A stretch of 64,000 bases of DNA from Secundilactobacillus yichangensis (GCF_016861565.1 NZ_BOLK01000002.1:186001-250000), one strand, 5' to 3'. Counted from the stretch's first letter, positions 1 through 9,757 are shown. The notes: generated by a model from the letters alone, not told the origin. A program made the numbers and translations.

Positions 1-73
1 ACGCGTGAATCTTCATTATCTAACGGTCAAACTGTAGCGCAGTCTCCACACTCTACACCTTGACTTAACGCCA

Positions 74-103
74 TAAAAAAACTGTGACCAGCGTCACAGT
101 CAG
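74..103 (-). terminator. Intrinsic terminator of the IMPase gene
   Basis: Seen directly: an 8-bp perfect stem (81-88 with 93-100), a 4-nt loop, and a run of seven T on the minus strand (plus-strand A run ending at 80). The stop codon of the upstream gene at 102-100 overlaps the edge of the stem. Confidence 0.9.
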
Positions 104-885
104 ACGTTTGAACCGATGATTGGCAGAATGTCTTGTTGTGCTTGTACCGTTGCTACCATTACGAAGTCTGATGATAGCATATCTAGAGGCTTCCCGTCAA
201 CTGTTGTCACCGCAAGACCCAGACTTTCTGCCAAAATCTTCCCTGCACCAAAATCCCAGGGTTTTAAATATGAAATGTACGCGACAATTTCCCCCTTTAA
301 TAAATGGATCATTTCAATGCCAGCCGAACCATAGATTCGTAACCCCGAACTGGTTTCCACAACCTTTTGAAAGTTAAACCGGTTATGCATTGCCATTGGA
401 CCGCTAACACTGATGAGACCATCGCGCAAACTCAGGTTATCCGGCGCAGTTAATTGATCATCGTTTTGAAAAACGCCTAAATCTGGTCCGCCGGAAAAGA
501 GCTGATCATTGATCACATCATAGATATAACCTAAAACACCCTGACCATCAACATAAAGGGCAATCATGATGGCAAAATGATCACGCTGTTTAACAAAGTT
601 CATCGTACCATCAATTGGATCGACGACCCAAACCCAGCCCTTGGTCTGTCTAATCTGATCGCCAAAGCCTTCTTCACCTAAAATCTGACTGTCAGGTGCA
701 AAAGTCCGAATCTTGCTAATAATCAGTTTTTCATTTTCTTTATCAACGTTTGTCACTAAATCTTTTCGACTCGTTTTTTGTGAAACGTTTAGGTTCTGAC
801 CCATTTTAGTCAAAATAAATTCTCGCGACGTCCGCAGCCATTGCTTGACCGTTCGATCAATTCGGTGAAGTTCTGTTTCGTTCAT
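100..885 (-). CDS. Inositol monophosphatase family protein
   Basis: Member of the Mg-dependent sugar/inositol phosphatase superfamily. The metal-binding motifs are all present: GEE at residues 70-72, DPIDGT at 89-94 and WDFGAG at about 210-215. At 261 aa it has the normal family length. The ATG is preceded by AGGAGG at good spacing, and that SD lies over the stop of the UPF0223 gene, so the two are translationally close and probably one transcript. The true substrate (inositol phosphate, NADP or another phosphoester) cannot be read from sequence. The family call is firm; the physiological role is open. Confidence 0.9.
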   Translation of the reverse strand: MNETELHRIDRTVKQWLRTSREFILTKMGQNLNVSQKTSRKDLVTNVDKENEKLIISKIRTFAPDSQILGEEGFGDQIRQTKGWVWVVDPIDGTMNFVKQRDHFAIMIALYVDGQGVLGYIYDVINDQLFSGGPDLGVFQNDDQLTAPDNLSLRDGLISVSGPMAMHNRFNFQKVVETSSGLRIYGSAGIEMIHLLKGEIVAYISYLKPWDFGAGKILAESLGLAVTTVDGKPLDMLSSDFVMVATVQAQQDILPIIGSNV

Positions 886-889
886 GAGC

Positions 890-1177
890 TTAACCTCCTA
901 TCGTCATTTTAACCGACTTTTTAGCAGTCTCACGAGCTGTCTTCAACGTGCGGTACCAACTATACCCAGTTAGCTGCTCGAACTGCTTGCCAAGCTGTTT
1001 TTCTTGTGATTTAGACGTCACGACGGTTTTAAAGGCGGAATAGGCAGCTAACAATTTATCAACTAAAACACCTTGTGAAAGCTCGTAGGCATCCTCGACC
1101 TGCCGATAAAAAGCTGTAACAGTAATAATCTCGTCAGTTGTCCAGTCTGATGCTAAGGGATAACTAAAATTCTTCAA
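890..1177 (-). CDS. UPF0223 family protein (YktA-like)
   Basis: Small cytosolic protein of unknown function. The pattern NFSYPLxxDWTTDEI...F...VEDAYE...L...Y.AFKxVV.SK..EK.L...FE..TGYS.Y is the UPF0223 signature as I know it. The longest open frame reaches 1282, but it would run through the pdhD terminator (1231-1261) and a TATAAT box (1220-1225). A TTG at 1177 with GGGGTG just upstream gives a 95-aa product that starts at the conserved KNFSYPL and matches the roughly 90-aa family size, so I choose 1177. It sits just upstream of the IMPase gene, with 4 nt between them. Confidence 0.8.
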   Translation of the reverse strand: MKNFSYPLASDWTTDEIITVTAFYRQVEDAYELSQGVLVDKLLAAYSAFKTVVTSKSQEKQLGKQFEQLTGYSWYRTLKTARETAKKSVKMTIGG

Positions 1178-1219
1178 AATGGCACCCCATCTACTTAATA
1201 TTGTGAATTCTTCCAGCTC

Positions 1220-1225
1220 ATTATA
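1220..1225 (-). promoter_or_regulatory. -10 box for UPF0223-IMPase
   Basis: TATAAT on the minus strand (plus 1220-1225), immediately after the pdhD terminator and about 43 nt upstream of the chosen TTG start. No good -35 is visible because the expected position falls inside the terminator stem. It supports independent transcription of the two-gene unit. Confidence 0.5.
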
Positions 1226-1261
1226 CAGCAAAAAGGGACTGGACACACGGTCCAGTCCCTT
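1226..1261 (-). terminator. Terminator of the pdh operon
   Basis: Perfect 12-bp stem (1233-1244 with 1250-1261), 5-nt loop, and a T run on the minus strand beyond the stem. It lies 28 nt after the pdhD stop. Confidence 0.92.
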
Positions 1262-1288
1262 CCTGTTTAATTCTGTAATCAAGTTGGC

Positions 1289-2713
1289 TTAGATATGCGT
1301 TGGGAATCCAATCGCAACATCAGCAGCTTCTTGAATTGGTTCACTCAGCGTTGGGTGCGGGTGAATCGTCAAAGCAATATCTTCAGCGTTCATGCCGCTG
1401 TTAACTGCTAAACTCAACTCAGCAATCAGGTCTGATGCACCTGGTCCAACAACTTGAGCACCAAGCAGGTTATGATTGTCATCCTTGGTTGTTACCAGAC
1501 GAACGAAACCATCTGGCTGATCAAGTGAAACAGCCCGCGCGTTACCAGCAAATGGGAACTTAGCCGTGCTGACTTCAATTCCCTTATCCTTAGCTTCACT
1601 TTGAGTCAGTCCAACAGTAGCGAGTTCAGGGTCTGCAAAGCAGACAGCTGGAACGCCGACCCAGTCATTAGCAGTCTTCTTACCGGCAATTGCTCCGGCA
1701 GCGGTCTTGGCCTCAAAGAAGGCTTTGTGAGCCAATGCTGGACCTGGCACAATATCACCAATAGCATAGATGTTTGGTACCGATGTCCGGCCTTGCTGAT
1801 CAACTTCGATCAAACCATGATCGCCGACTTTAATATCGGTCATTTCAAGACCAAGGTCATCGGTGTTCGCTTTACGGCCAACCGTAACCATGCAGTAATC
1901 AGCTTTAATGGTTGATTCCTTGCCATCTACGGCATAGGTAACGGTAACAGACTTATCGTCTTGTTCAGCTTTCTTTGCCATTGCACTGGTAATGACGTCG
2001 ATACCCTTCTTCTTCATTTGGCTAAGCACAACCTTAACCATATCTTTGTCGAAGTTAGGCAGAATCGAATCAGTACCTTCGATAATGGTAACGTGTGAAC
2101 CTAAGTTAGCGTAGGCACCAGCTAATTCGGTACCGACGTAGCCACCGCCAATGACAACGAATTCTTTAGGAATTTCTGGCAAGTTCAAGCCGCCAGTTGA
2201 GTCAATGACCCGACCTTCGAACTTGAATCCAGGAATTTCCACTGGACGGCTACCAGTTGCGATGATCAAATTCTTAAATTCAATGGTTAAACCATCATCA
2301 GCACTCATGAACTGCTTTGGCCCGGTTGAAACAACCCGTAACTTGGTGTTTGAATCAAGTACGGCTTCACCTTGAATGATGTCAACTTTGTGCTTCTTGA
2401 GCAGCATCTTGACACCACTGGTCATCCGGTCAACAACCTTCTTTTGTTTCCATTCCTGCGTCTTGCTAAAGTCAATTGAAGGCGCCTGAGTAGTAATACC
2501 AAAGGTTGAAGCATCCTGAGCTTCCTTAAAGCGGTGGCCGGCGTTAATTAAGGCCTTAGAAGGCACACAACCAACGTTTAAACATACACCACCAACATTA
2601 CCTTTTTCAATTACCGTCACGCTTTGGCCAAGTTCAGCAGCCCGAATGGCAGCTACGTAGCCGCCGGGACCTGCACCAATAATGACAGTGTCACGTTTTT
2701 CAGCATCTGACAT
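1289..2713 (-). CDS. pdhD: Dihydrolipoyl dehydrogenase (E3 of PDH)
   Basis: Flavoprotein that reoxidises the lipoyl groups of the pyruvate dehydrogenase complex with NAD. FAD-binding GAGPGG is at residues 13-18, the redox-active disulfide pair is C44 and C49 in GGVCLNVGC, a second Rossmann GGGYVG lies near 188, and the C-terminal HPHPTLSE holds the catalytic His. At 474 aa it has the usual length. It is the last gene of pdhABCD, 7 nt after pdhC, and ends in a strong terminator. No lipoyl domain is fused at the N-terminus. Confidence 0.97.
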   Translation of the reverse strand: MSDAEKRDTVIIGAGPGGYVAAIRAAELGQSVTVIEKGNVGGVCLNVGCVPSKALINAGHRFKEAQDASTFGITTQAPSIDFSKTQEWKQKKVVDRMTSGVKMLLKKHKVDIIQGEAVLDSNTKLRVVSTGPKQFMSADDGLTIEFKNLIIATGSRPVEIPGFKFEGRVIDSTGGLNLPEIPKEFVVIGGGYVGTELAGAYANLGSHVTIIEGTDSILPNFDKDMVKVVLSQMKKKGIDVITSAMAKKAEQDDKSVTVTYAVDGKESTIKADYCMVTVGRKANTDDLGLEMTDIKVGDHGLIEVDQQGRTSVPNIYAIGDIVPGPALAHKAFFEAKTAAGAIAGKKTANDWVGVPAVCFADPELATVGLTQSEAKDKGIEVSTAKFPFAGNARAVSLDQPDGFVRLVTTKDDNHNLLGAQVVGPGASDLIAELSLAVNSGMNAEDIALTIHPHPTLSEPIQEAADVAIGFPTHI

Positions 2714-2720
2714 ATAAGGG

Positions 2721-4022
2721 TCATCCTTCCATTAATAGCAATTCTGGTTCATGAAGCAAATCGTTTAACATGTTCAAGGCACGTTGGGCTAATGCGCCAT
2801 CGATCAAACGGTGGTCATAACTCAATGACAACTTCAGCATGTTGCCAACTTCAATTTCACCATCGTCATTGACATATGGTTCCTTGGCAATCTTACCAAC
2901 ACCTAAGATTGCAACTTCTGGTTGGTTGATAACCGGAGTGAAGAACCCACCGCCAATTGAGCCAACGTTACTAATGGTGATCGAACCGCCAGACATCTGA
3001 GCAGCACTCAGTTTGTTATCCTTAGCAGCCTGGGTGTTTTCAGAAATTTCCTTAGCAATTTCGAAGAGGCCCTTAGAATCTGCGTTCTTAATGTTCGGAA
3101 CGTACAAACCATGGTCAGTATCAGTTGCAATTCCAATGTTGTAATAATGCTTGTAGACAATTTCTTCTGAAGCACTGTCAATTGAAGCATCGAATTCTGG
3201 GAATTCTTTCAAAACAGCCACCAGTGCCTTAACAATGTAAGGTAAGAAGGTCAAATGAATGTCCTTATCAGCTGCCATCATCTTGTACTTCTTCCGGTTA
3301 GCCATCAAAGCAGAAACTTCAACGTCCTGGAAGGAAGTAACGTGAGGTGAAATATCCTTTGAAGTCCGCATAGCCTTAGCAATAACCTTCCGAACCATTG
3401 ACATTGGTTCACGGGTTTCAAGATCAGGTTGTGCTTCCTTATAAGGCTTGATTGGAGCAGCAGCTGGTGCGGCAGCGGCTGCAGGTGCGGCGGCTGCGGC
3501 CGGAGCAGCAGCGCCGTTAAAGTTATCAATGTCAGCTTTTAAGATCTGACCGTGATTACCTGTTGGCGTTACGGCGGTAATGTCAACACCCTTATCACGT
3601 GCATATTGACGAACAGAAGGCATTGCCAGTACTAACTTGTTAGGGTCAGACTGTGCAGGAACCCCTGTTGGTGCAGCTGGAGCAGCGGCTGCGGCCGGAG
3701 CGGCAGGTTCTGGTGCTGCCTTCTCTTCTTTAGGTGCTTCATCAGATGACGAATCTGATGCGTCATCGTCAGGAGTATCAGGTGAACCATCATCGATGAC
3801 AACTAATGTGTCACCAATTTCGGCAGTTTCACCCTCCTGCTTAACAATTTTTTTAATGGTACCAGCCACTGGTGATGGCAGTTCGGAAACAGACTTATCG
3901 TTTTGGATTTCAACTAAAACGTCGTCTTCCTTAACGGTGTCCCCTTCTTTAACATCCCATGATGCAACTTCACCTTCAGCCATACCTTCACCAAGCTCTG
4001 GGAGTTTGAATGCATAAGCCAT
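2721..4022 (-). CDS. pdhC: PDH E2, dihydrolipoamide acetyltransferase
   Basis: Core acetyltransferase of the pyruvate dehydrogenase complex. A single lipoyl domain covers residues 1-77 with lipoyl Lys43 (DK). An acidic then Ala/Pro-rich linker (about 80-125) follows, then a peripheral-subunit-binding domain (131-167), a second Ala/Pro linker, and the catalytic domain ending in DHRLIDG (His404, Asp408). The Ala-rich linkers create long antisense open frames that are not genes. At 433 aa it is a one-lipoyl-domain form, typical of lactobacilli. Confidence 0.97.
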   Translation of the reverse strand: MAYAFKLPELGEGMAEGEVASWDVKEGDTVKEDDVLVEIQNDKSVSELPSPVAGTIKKIVKQEGETAEIGDTLVVIDDGSPDTPDDDASDSSSDEAPKEEKAAPEPAAPAAAAAPAAPTGVPAQSDPNKLVLAMPSVRQYARDKGVDITAVTPTGNHGQILKADIDNFNGAAAPAAAAAPAAAAAPAAAPIKPYKEAQPDLETREPMSMVRKVIAKAMRTSKDISPHVTSFQDVEVSALMANRKKYKMMAADKDIHLTFLPYIVKALVAVLKEFPEFDASIDSASEEIVYKHYYNIGIATDTDHGLYVPNIKNADSKGLFEIAKEISENTQAAKDNKLSAAQMSGGSITISNVGSIGGGFFTPVINQPEVAILGVGKIAKEPYVNDDGEIEVGNMLKLSLSYDHRLIDGALAQRALNMLNDLLHEPELLLMEG

Positions 4023-4060
4023 GGAAAAACTTCCTTTCTTTTACAAAGTAGTCGTTAGAA

Positions 4061-5038
4061 TTAGTAGTTCAAAATTTCACGCGCTTTTGCTTCGATATCG
4101 TCCGCATTTGGCAGCCAGTCATTTTCAACTTGTGCCCATGGGTAAACGCTATCTGGAGCAGCTACACGGCCGATTGGTGCATCCAAGTTCATGATGGCAT
4201 TTTCAGCAATCTCAGCAGTAACCTGAGCACCGACACCGGCCATCTTTTGAGCTTCTTGAACAACAACTACTTTGTGAGTCTTTTCAACTGACTTGAAGAT
4301 CGTGTCAGTATCAATTGGTGACAATGAACGAAGGTCGATCACTTCAGCAGAAATGTTGTCCTTTGCCAATGCATCAGCAGCTTTCAAAGACTCATTAACT
4401 TCAGCACTATATGCCACGAGAGTAATATCGGTACCCTCACGAGCAACCTTAGCGGTATCTAGTGGAACAGTGTACTTACCTTCTGGAATTTCGTCCTTCA
4501 TTGAACGATAAAGCTTCAGGTTTTCCATGAACAGCACTGGGTCGTTGTTTTCAACGGCTGAAATAATCATGCCTTTAGCATCGTATGGGTTAGCAGGTGT
4601 TACGACCCGTAGCCCTGGGGTGCCAACGAAGTAGTTTTCAAGGTTGTCGGCATGCATTTCAGCGGTATGAGTCCCACCGCCAAATGGTGTCCGTACGGTG
4701 ATTGGCATCGCACGCTTGCCACTAAACCGGAACCGGTTACGTGACATTTGACCGCCTAATGAGTCAACGGCTTCAAAAGTGAAGCCCATAAATTGAATTT
4801 CGGGAATTGGACGCCAGCCGGTTGCAGCTAACCCAATTGATAATCCTAAAATTCCTGATTCAGCCAGTGGTGTATCGAAAACCCGGTCTTCACCGTACTT
4901 GTCTTGCAGACCTTCAGTAGTCCGGAACACACCACCGTTTTTACCAACGTCTTCACCGAAGATCAACGTCTTTGGATCTTCGCCTAATACAACGTCTAAA
5001 CCATCTGTAATCGCTTTGATATAAGTTAATTTAGCCAT
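4061..5038 (-). CDS. pdhB: PDH E1 beta subunit
   Basis: Beta subunit of the thiamine-diphosphate-dependent pyruvate decarboxylase component. GEDVGKNGGVFRTTEGL, TPLAESGI and the C-terminal PDSVYPWAQVENDWLPN are characteristic. It has the usual 325 aa. It starts 2 nt after the pdhA stop and is followed by pdhC after a 38-nt gap, so it is co-transcribed within pdhABCD. Confidence 0.97.
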   Translation of the reverse strand: MAKLTYIKAITDGLDVVLGEDPKTLIFGEDVGKNGGVFRTTEGLQDKYGEDRVFDTPLAESGILGLSIGLAATGWRPIPEIQFMGFTFEAVDSLGGQMSRNRFRFSGKRAMPITVRTPFGGGTHTAEMHADNLENYFVGTPGLRVVTPANPYDAKGMIISAVENNDPVLFMENLKLYRSMKDEIPEGKYTVPLDTAKVAREGTDITLVAYSAEVNESLKAADALAKDNISAEVIDLRSLSPIDTDTIFKSVEKTHKVVVVQEAQKMAGVGAQVTAEIAENAIMNLDAPIGRVAAPDSVYPWAQVENDWLPNADDIEAKAREILNY

Positions 5039-5040
5039 GG

Positions 5041-6156
5041 TTACTTCGACTCCTTTGCTTCGAATCTTGCAATGTCAGCTTTGATTTGTGGAGTTGGTTC
5101 TTCGAACGTGGTCTTCAACATATCAACAACTGATTGCGTAGGTGTATTTTCAGCTTCTTTCATTGATGCTTTAAAGCTGTCCTTATATTCCTCAACAAGT
5201 TTGTCTTCTTGTTCTTGTGACCATAATCCCTTGTCGGTCAAAATCTTACGCATCCGAATCAAAGGATCAGCATCGAACCAAGGTTTTTCTTCTTCCTTAG
5301 TCCGGTAACGGCTAGGATCATCACCCGCACTGGAGTGAGCACCGTAACGGTAGGTCAAGGTTTCAACTAAGACTGGTCCGTTACCCGCAGCAGCAAATTC
5401 ACGTGCTTCTTGAGTAGCAATGTAAACTGCCAGTACATCCATCCCATCAACTTGGACAGAAGGAACACCAGAAGCAACGGCCTTTTGTGCCAAGGTTTCA
5501 GCAGCGGTTTGCTTCTTACGTGGTACGGAAATTGCCCAGCCGTTATTTTGAACCATAAATACAGCAGGAGCTTGGAATGAAGATGCAAAGTTAACACCTT
5601 CGTAGAAGTCACCTTGTGAAGTCCCACCATCACCGGTATATACAAAGGATACGGCATCTTTTTCACCGTTCTTCTTAATCCCTAATGCGGCGCCGGCAGC
5701 TTCAACGTATTGTGCACCGATAATAATTTGTGGGAACCAGTTACGCTGGTCACCATAGTCATCACCAACTGCGTTACCCTTTGACCATAAGAAGCCTTGA
5801 GTAACTGAAGCGCCATGTTGAATTAATTGTGGCAAGTCACGGTAGGCAGGGAACAGGAAGTCTTGATCCTTGAATGCTGAAACTGACCCCATTTCACTTG
5901 CTTCCTCACCAAAAGTCGGTGCGTAGAACCCTAACCGGCCTTGACGAGAGAAGTTCATGGTCTGTTCATGCAGTGCACGTTCCCAAACCATCTTTTTCAT
6001 AAAATCGACTAACTGATCATCTGAAAAAGTATCGAAAAGTTCTTGATTTACGATCTTCGCATCTTTGTCCACAATCTGGAACGTTTTTTTATACGGATCG
6101 CTCATCGTGGCTTTAATTGACGCAAAATCAATTACTTGCCCAGTTTTCTTCGCCAT
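5041..6156 (-). CDS. pdhA: PDH E1 alpha subunit
   Basis: Alpha subunit of E1; it carries the thiamine-diphosphate signature GDGGTSQGDFYEGVNF followed by NN about 25 residues on. The open frame extends to a GTG at 6165, but the ATG at 6156 has GGAAAG placed 8 nt upstream and gives MAKKTGQ..., so I take 6156 (371 aa, normal). It is the first gene of the operon and is preceded by a promoter and a cre-like element. It provides acetyl-CoA from pyruvate, a branch that in heterofermenters competes with lactate formation. Confidence 0.96.
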   Translation of the reverse strand: MAKKTGQVIDFASIKATMSDPYKKTFQIVDKDAKIVNQELFDTFSDDQLVDFMKKMVWERALHEQTMNFSRQGRLGFYAPTFGEEASEMGSVSAFKDQDFLFPAYRDLPQLIQHGASVTQGFLWSKGNAVGDDYGDQRNWFPQIIIGAQYVEAAGAALGIKKNGEKDAVSFVYTGDGGTSQGDFYEGVNFASSFQAPAVFMVQNNGWAISVPRKKQTAAETLAQKAVASGVPSVQVDGMDVLAVYIATQEAREFAAAGNGPVLVETLTYRYGAHSSAGDDPSRYRTKEEEKPWFDADPLIRMRKILTDKGLWSQEQEDKLVEEYKDSFKASMKEAENTPTQSVVDMLKTTFEEPTPQIKADIARFEAKESK

Positions 6157-6214
6157 AACTAACACTTTCCTTTCCGTTTGTATGCAATCAGTTTCAAAAT
6201 TACTTTCATCTTTT

Positions 6215-6228
6215 TGAAACCGTTTGCT
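6215..6228 (-). promoter_or_regulatory. cre-like box in the pdhA leader
   Basis: Minus strand AGCAAACGGTTTCA matches the CcpA operator pattern TGNAANCGNTTNCA at all fixed positions but the first. It lies about 20 nt downstream of the -10 box, where CcpA binding would block elongation. The match is seen in the sequence; CcpA control is inferred. Confidence 0.55.
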
Positions 6229-6246
6229 TTTCTCAACTACACTCTT

Positions 6247-6275
6247 AAATTAACACGCTTTCAGGATTCGTGCAA
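6247..6275 (-). promoter_or_regulatory. pdhA promoter
   Basis: Minus strand TTGCAC (6270-6275), a 17-nt spacer, then TAATTT (6247-6252) preceded by TG. It is well placed about 90 nt upstream of the pdhA ATG. Confidence 0.65.
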
Positions 6276-6374
6276 GCCCTTACATTGCTTTTAAAACGCA
6301 AAGACTGTTAAGTTGCCTACAGGTATGGGAATATCTTTTTCTGAAAAAATGCTTGTAATTTTCTTCACATTTTT

Positions 6375-6403
6375 TTGATTTCATTTTTAAAGCCTGATAT
6401 GCT
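6375..6403 (+). promoter_or_regulatory. def promoter
   Basis: TTGATT (6375-6380), 17-nt spacer, TATGCT (6398-6403) with a TGn extension. The promoter lies inside the longest open frame of def, which supports the downstream GTG start. Confidence 0.6.
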
Positions 6404-6452
6404 AGAATTAATTGATAAAGCACTTGTTTTTTCAATTTCGGAGGTAATTTTC

Positions 6453-7010
6453 GTGATTTTAATGAAAGACATCGTCAGAGACGGCGATCCCGTTCTCAGA
6501 AATGAAGCTGCAAAGGTTAGTTTCCCATTATCTGACGAGGATCAAAAGTTGGCTGACGAGATGATGGAATACTTAAAGGTTAGCCAGGATCCAGATTTAT
6601 GTAAAAAATACGGTTTGCGTGCCGGGGTTGGATTAGCAGCACCGCAAGTTGGTGTTTCAAAAATGATGGCTGCTGTTCTGGTTCCTGCTGAGGAGGGCAA
6701 AAAATCCCCCTTTACGGATGTGATCATCAATCCGGTCATCATTAGCCATTCAGTACAAAACGGTGCGCTGACTGAGGGCGAGGGCTGCCTGTCAGTTGAC
6801 AAGGAAGTTCCTGGATTCGTACCGCGTCACGATCGAATCACATTACGCTACCAGGATACTAAGGGTGTAACGCATAAAGTTCGTCTGAAGAATTACCCCG
6901 CCATCGTTTGTCAGCATGAAATCGATCATCTTCACGGTATTCTGTTTTACGATCACATCAACAAGGACAATCCATACGAAGTGAGCGACGATACCATCAT
7001 GTTCGAATAA
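6453..7010 (+). CDS. def: Peptide deformylase
   Basis: Fe/Zn hydrolase that removes the N-formyl group from nascent proteins. All three motifs are intact: GVGLAAPQ (58-65), EGCLS (110-114, metal ligand Cys112) and HEIDH (155-159, two His ligands). I choose the GTG at 6453: GGAGG at 6440-6444 is spaced 8 nt from it, and the 185-aa product equals the usual Gram-positive class II size. The longer frame from 6375 overlaps the promoter. A nearby ATG at 6462 is too far from the SD. Confidence 0.95.
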   Translation: MILMKDIVRDGDPVLRNEAAKVSFPLSDEDQKLADEMMEYLKVSQDPDLCKKYGLRAGVGLAAPQVGVSKMMAAVLVPAEEGKKSPFTDVIINPVIISHSVQNGALTEGEGCLSVDKEVPGFVPRHDRITLRYQDTKGVTHKVRLKNYPAIVCQHEIDHLHGILFYDHINKDNPYEVSDDTIMFE

Positions 7011-7042
7011 TCTTCATCTGATAAGTTTATTAATAATAAAAG

Positions 7043-7092
7043 CAGCCTGCTGATTGGTCATTTTCGACGTTTCAGCAGACTGTTTTATTTTT
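7043..7092. terminator. Convergent terminator between def and 7107-7613
   Basis: An 11-bp stem with one mismatch (7043-7053 with 7072-7082) has T-rich flanks on both strands, so it can serve def and the convergent minus-strand gene. The loop is long (18 nt). Confidence 0.75.
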
Positions 7093-7106
7093 GTCATTGA
7101 TATTCT

Positions 7107-7613
7107 TTAATTTGTGACTTTGTTTTTGGAGTCTAAACGGTGCAGGTCTTGAATGTATTCAATCGTTGCTTCATTAACGAGGTAGGCAACGCCCAAATGA
7201 ATCCGTTTAGTATGCCGCCAAACATCCGTCACCAAGAAGGCTGACTCTCCCGGTTCAACCACGGAAGGAATTTGGTGGTCCTGACAAAATTCAGCTAGGA
7301 TATGATTCAACCGCTGCCTTAAAATTGGCAATTGATCAGCCGTAACCTGATCGATCAATAATAAGTATTCGAAAGCCATGACCCCTCTGCCCCAGCCATC
7401 AGGAATAATATTGGCATCTAGTACGGTCGCCGGGCTCGCAATAAAGTGCTCATCAGCTAACCGCTGGAGGGCTGCCTTAACTGCCACATTGGTTTGTTCC
7501 AGTGCTGCGCTTTGCGCTTTTTGAGTGTTACGCCGCACAATTAAGTGGTGAATCAGCAAATACAAGCCCACCGCTATCACTACAGCAATTAAAATCGTTA
7601 TGGTTCGATTCAT
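7107..7613 (-). CDS. Unrecognised membrane-anchored protein
   Basis: I do not recognise this family. Residues 3-25 form one hydrophobic N-terminal segment followed by RR, so it is likely membrane-anchored with a roughly 140-residue C-terminal domain; the side it faces is uncertain. The body mixes helices and strands with no Cys pairs and no catalytic signature I can name. I place the start at the ATG at 7613: GGAGG is 7 nt upstream, whereas the ATG at 7619 touches the SD. It is monocistronic, convergent with def and divergent from rpoY-rnjA, and probably a lineage-specific conserved gene. Confidence 0.7.
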   Translation of the reverse strand: MNRTITILIAVVIAVGLYLLIHHLIVRRNTQKAQSAALEQTNVAVKAALQRLADEHFIASPATVLDANIIPDGWGRGVMAFEYLLLIDQVTADQLPILRQRLNHILAEFCQDHQIPSVVEPGESAFLVTDVWRHTKRIHLGVAYLVNEATIEYIQDLHRLDSKNKVTN

Positions 7614-7865
7614 GGCCATCCCTCCTTTTAAAATTATACTACCACAATTTAAATTCCAACTCCTGCATTCTGCGGAAAGCCTCGTGAAAACAACCGTACA
7701 ACCGGGCTCGCTGTTACTGCAAAACTATACAATTTTATTCATATATGATAATATGTTAGCAACTGTTGTTCATTAACAACGAGACGTTCGGTACAAATAA
7801 AAGATCGGTTATCGATCAATGCAGTAGATCACTGTATTTATAGAAAGGAAGTAGACAATTTCATT

Positions 7866-8084
7866 ATGATTTTTAAAGTTTACTATCAAGAAGATCAGGT
7901 TCGTAACCCTAAACGTGAGGATACGAAGTCTCTTTATATCGATGCTGCCACAGAAGTTGAAGCACGCGCTTTAGTTGCTGAAAACACTAAGCACAACATC
8001 GAATTCATCGAACCACTTGAGGGCAAGTTCCTTGAATACGAACAAGAAAACCCGGACTACAAGTTGACGGAGTTTAATAAATGA
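7866..8084 (+). CDS. rpoY: RNA polymerase epsilon subunit
   Basis: Small Firmicutes-specific RNA polymerase subunit (DUF1447, RpoY). The 72-aa product with MIFKVYYQ...R...T.SLYIDA.TEVEAR..V...[15 protein letters not shown] fits the family closely. It overlaps rnjA by 4 nt (ATGA), the conserved rpoY-rnjA arrangement. Oddly, the nearest SD (AAGGAAG) is about 14 nt from the ATG, longer than ideal. The AT-rich upstream region (7720-7765) has TATAAT-like hexamers, and the roughly 100-nt leader contains small hairpins such as GATCG/CGATC at about 7803-7819. Confidence 0.95.
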   Translation: MIFKVYYQEDQVRNPKREDTKSLYIDAATEVEARALVAENTKHNIEFIEPLEGKFLEYEQENPDYKLTEFNK

Positions 8085-9757
8085 AAAAATTAAACGTCAA
8101 AAACAATGAAACAGCGATTTTTGGCGTTGGTGGTTTAGGTGAAATTGGGAAGAATACATACGGTATTCAGTTCCAGGACGAGATTATTTTGATTGACGCC
8201 GGAATTAAGTTCCCTGAAGATGAATTGCTTGGAATCGACTACGTTATTCCAGACTACCATTATTTAATTGCCAACCAGCAAAAGATTAAAGCACTGGTCA
8301 TCACCCATGGTCACGAAGATCATATCGGTGGTGTTCCCTACCTATTAAAGGACTTAAACGTGCCAGTCTATGCTGGACCACTAGCGCTTGCGCTAATCAA
8401 AAATAAATTGGACGAACATGGTTTGCTGCGAACAGCCGAACTTCACGAAATTAGCGACGATACCGTTTTAAAGTTTCGTAAAACGAGTGTGGAATTTTTC
8501 CGAACGACCCACTCAATTCCCGATACGTTAGGTGTCGCTGTTCACACACCATCTGGGGTGATTGTCCAGACCGGGGACTATAAGTTCGATCTGACTCCGG
8601 TTACTAACCAGCCGCCTGATTTGCAAAAGATGGCACGGCTTGGTGCAGAAGGTGTTCTTTGCCTAATGTCAGATAGTACTAACGCTGAACGGCCAATTTG
8701 GACGAAGTCTGAAAAATGGGTCGGTAAATCAATTCGCCGAATCTTTGATCAGGTTGACGGCCGTATCATCTTTGCGACCTTTGCCTCAAACATTTCCCGG
8801 ATGGAAACCGCCTGTGAAACTGCCCTCGCCCATGGCCGTAAAATTGCGGTCTTTGGCCGAAGCATGGAAGCTGCCATCGTCAACGGCCGTGAACTGGGAT
8901 ATTTGAATATTCCAGATGACGCGCTCATTGATGCCAATGAATTGAAGTCCCTACCAGCCAATAAAGTTATGATTCTTTGTACTGGTTCTCAGGGTGAACC
9001 AATGGCTGCCCTTTCACGAATTGCCAACGGGACTCACCGCCAGATCTCAATTCAACCCGGCGACACCGTAATCTTCTCAAGCAACCCTATCCCTGGTAAC
9101 ACTGTTAGCGTTAACCACGTGATTAACGAACTTGAAGAAGCCGGTGCCAACGTCATTCATGGTAAGGTCAACAACATTCATACTTCTGGCCATGGTGGTC
9201 AAGAAGAACAGAAGTTGATGCTGCGTTTAATGAAGCCTAAGTACTTCATGCCGATTCACGGTGAATACCGGATGCTTAAGATTCACACAGAATTAGCTGA
9301 ACAATGCGGCGTGCCGCTTGATCACAGTTTTATTATGGAAAACGGTGACGTCTTAGCATTAACTAAAGATTCAGCTCGAATTGCCGGTCATTTTACTGCT
9401 GGAGATGTTTACATTGATGGTAGTGGAATCGGCGATATCGGTAACGTGGTTCTGCGTGATCGGCAACTGCTTTCTGAAGAAGGTCTAGTTGTTGTGGTAG
9501 CAACGATCAATCTGAACGATAAGATCATTCAAGCTGGTCCTGACCTTCTCTCACGCGGTTTCGTTTATATGCGTGAATCAGGCGAATTGCTGAATGAAGG
9601 CCGTCGTTTGGTATTCTCAACTATTCGTCGCGCCATGCGTTCTAAGAAAGCCAATGAAGCTTCAATCCGAAATGCGATCATTGACGACTTACAAAACTTC
9701 CTTTACGAGAAGACGGAACGTCACCCAATGATTTTACCAATGTTAATTATGGACTAA
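8081..9757 (+). CDS. rnjA: Ribonuclease J1
   Basis: Metallo-beta-lactamase/beta-CASP RNase with 5'-to-3' exonuclease and endonuclease activity in mRNA decay and rRNA maturation. The metal motif HGHEDHIGG sits at residues 76-84; STNAERP, the GRSMEAA region and HTSGHGG are also present. At 558 aa it has the standard J1 length. It is translationally coupled to rpoY and ends at an intrinsic terminator. Confidence 0.97.
   Translation: MKKLNVKNNETAIFGVGGLGEIGKNTYGIQFQDEIILIDAGIKFPEDELLGIDYVIPDYHYLIANQQKIKALVITHGHEDHIGGVPYLLKDLNVPVYAGPLALALIKNKLDEHGLLRTAELHEISDDTVLKFRKTSVEFFRTTHSIPDTLGVAVHTPSGVIVQTGDYKFDLTPVTNQPPDLQKMARLGAEGVLCLMSDSTNAERPIWTKSEKWVGKSIRRIFDQVDGRIIFATFASNISRMETACETALAHGRKIAVFGRSMEAAIVNGRELGYLNIPDDALIDANELKSLPANKVMILCTGSQGEPMAALSRIANGTHRQISIQPGDTVIFSSNPIPGNTVSVNHVINELEEAGANVIHGKVNNIHTSGHGGQEEQKLMLRLMKPKYFMPIHGEYRMLKIHTELAEQCGVPLDHSFIMENGDVLALTKDSARIAGHFTAGDVYIDGSGIGDIGNVVLRDRQLLSEEGLVVVVATINLNDKIIQAGPDLLSRGFVYMRESGELLNEGRRLVFSTIRRAMRSKKANEASIRNAIIDDLQNFLYEKTERHPMILPMLIMD

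Noticed and set aside
3440-3740. GCAGC/GCTGC-rich repeats as a possible DNA repeat element
   Set aside because: They encode the Ala-rich linkers of the E2 protein and are explained by coding.
3637-4017. 126-codon plus-strand open frame, Gly/Ala/Ser-rich
   Set aside because: It is antisense to the Ala/Pro-rich linker of pdhC; low-complexity composition and no SD make it a shadow.
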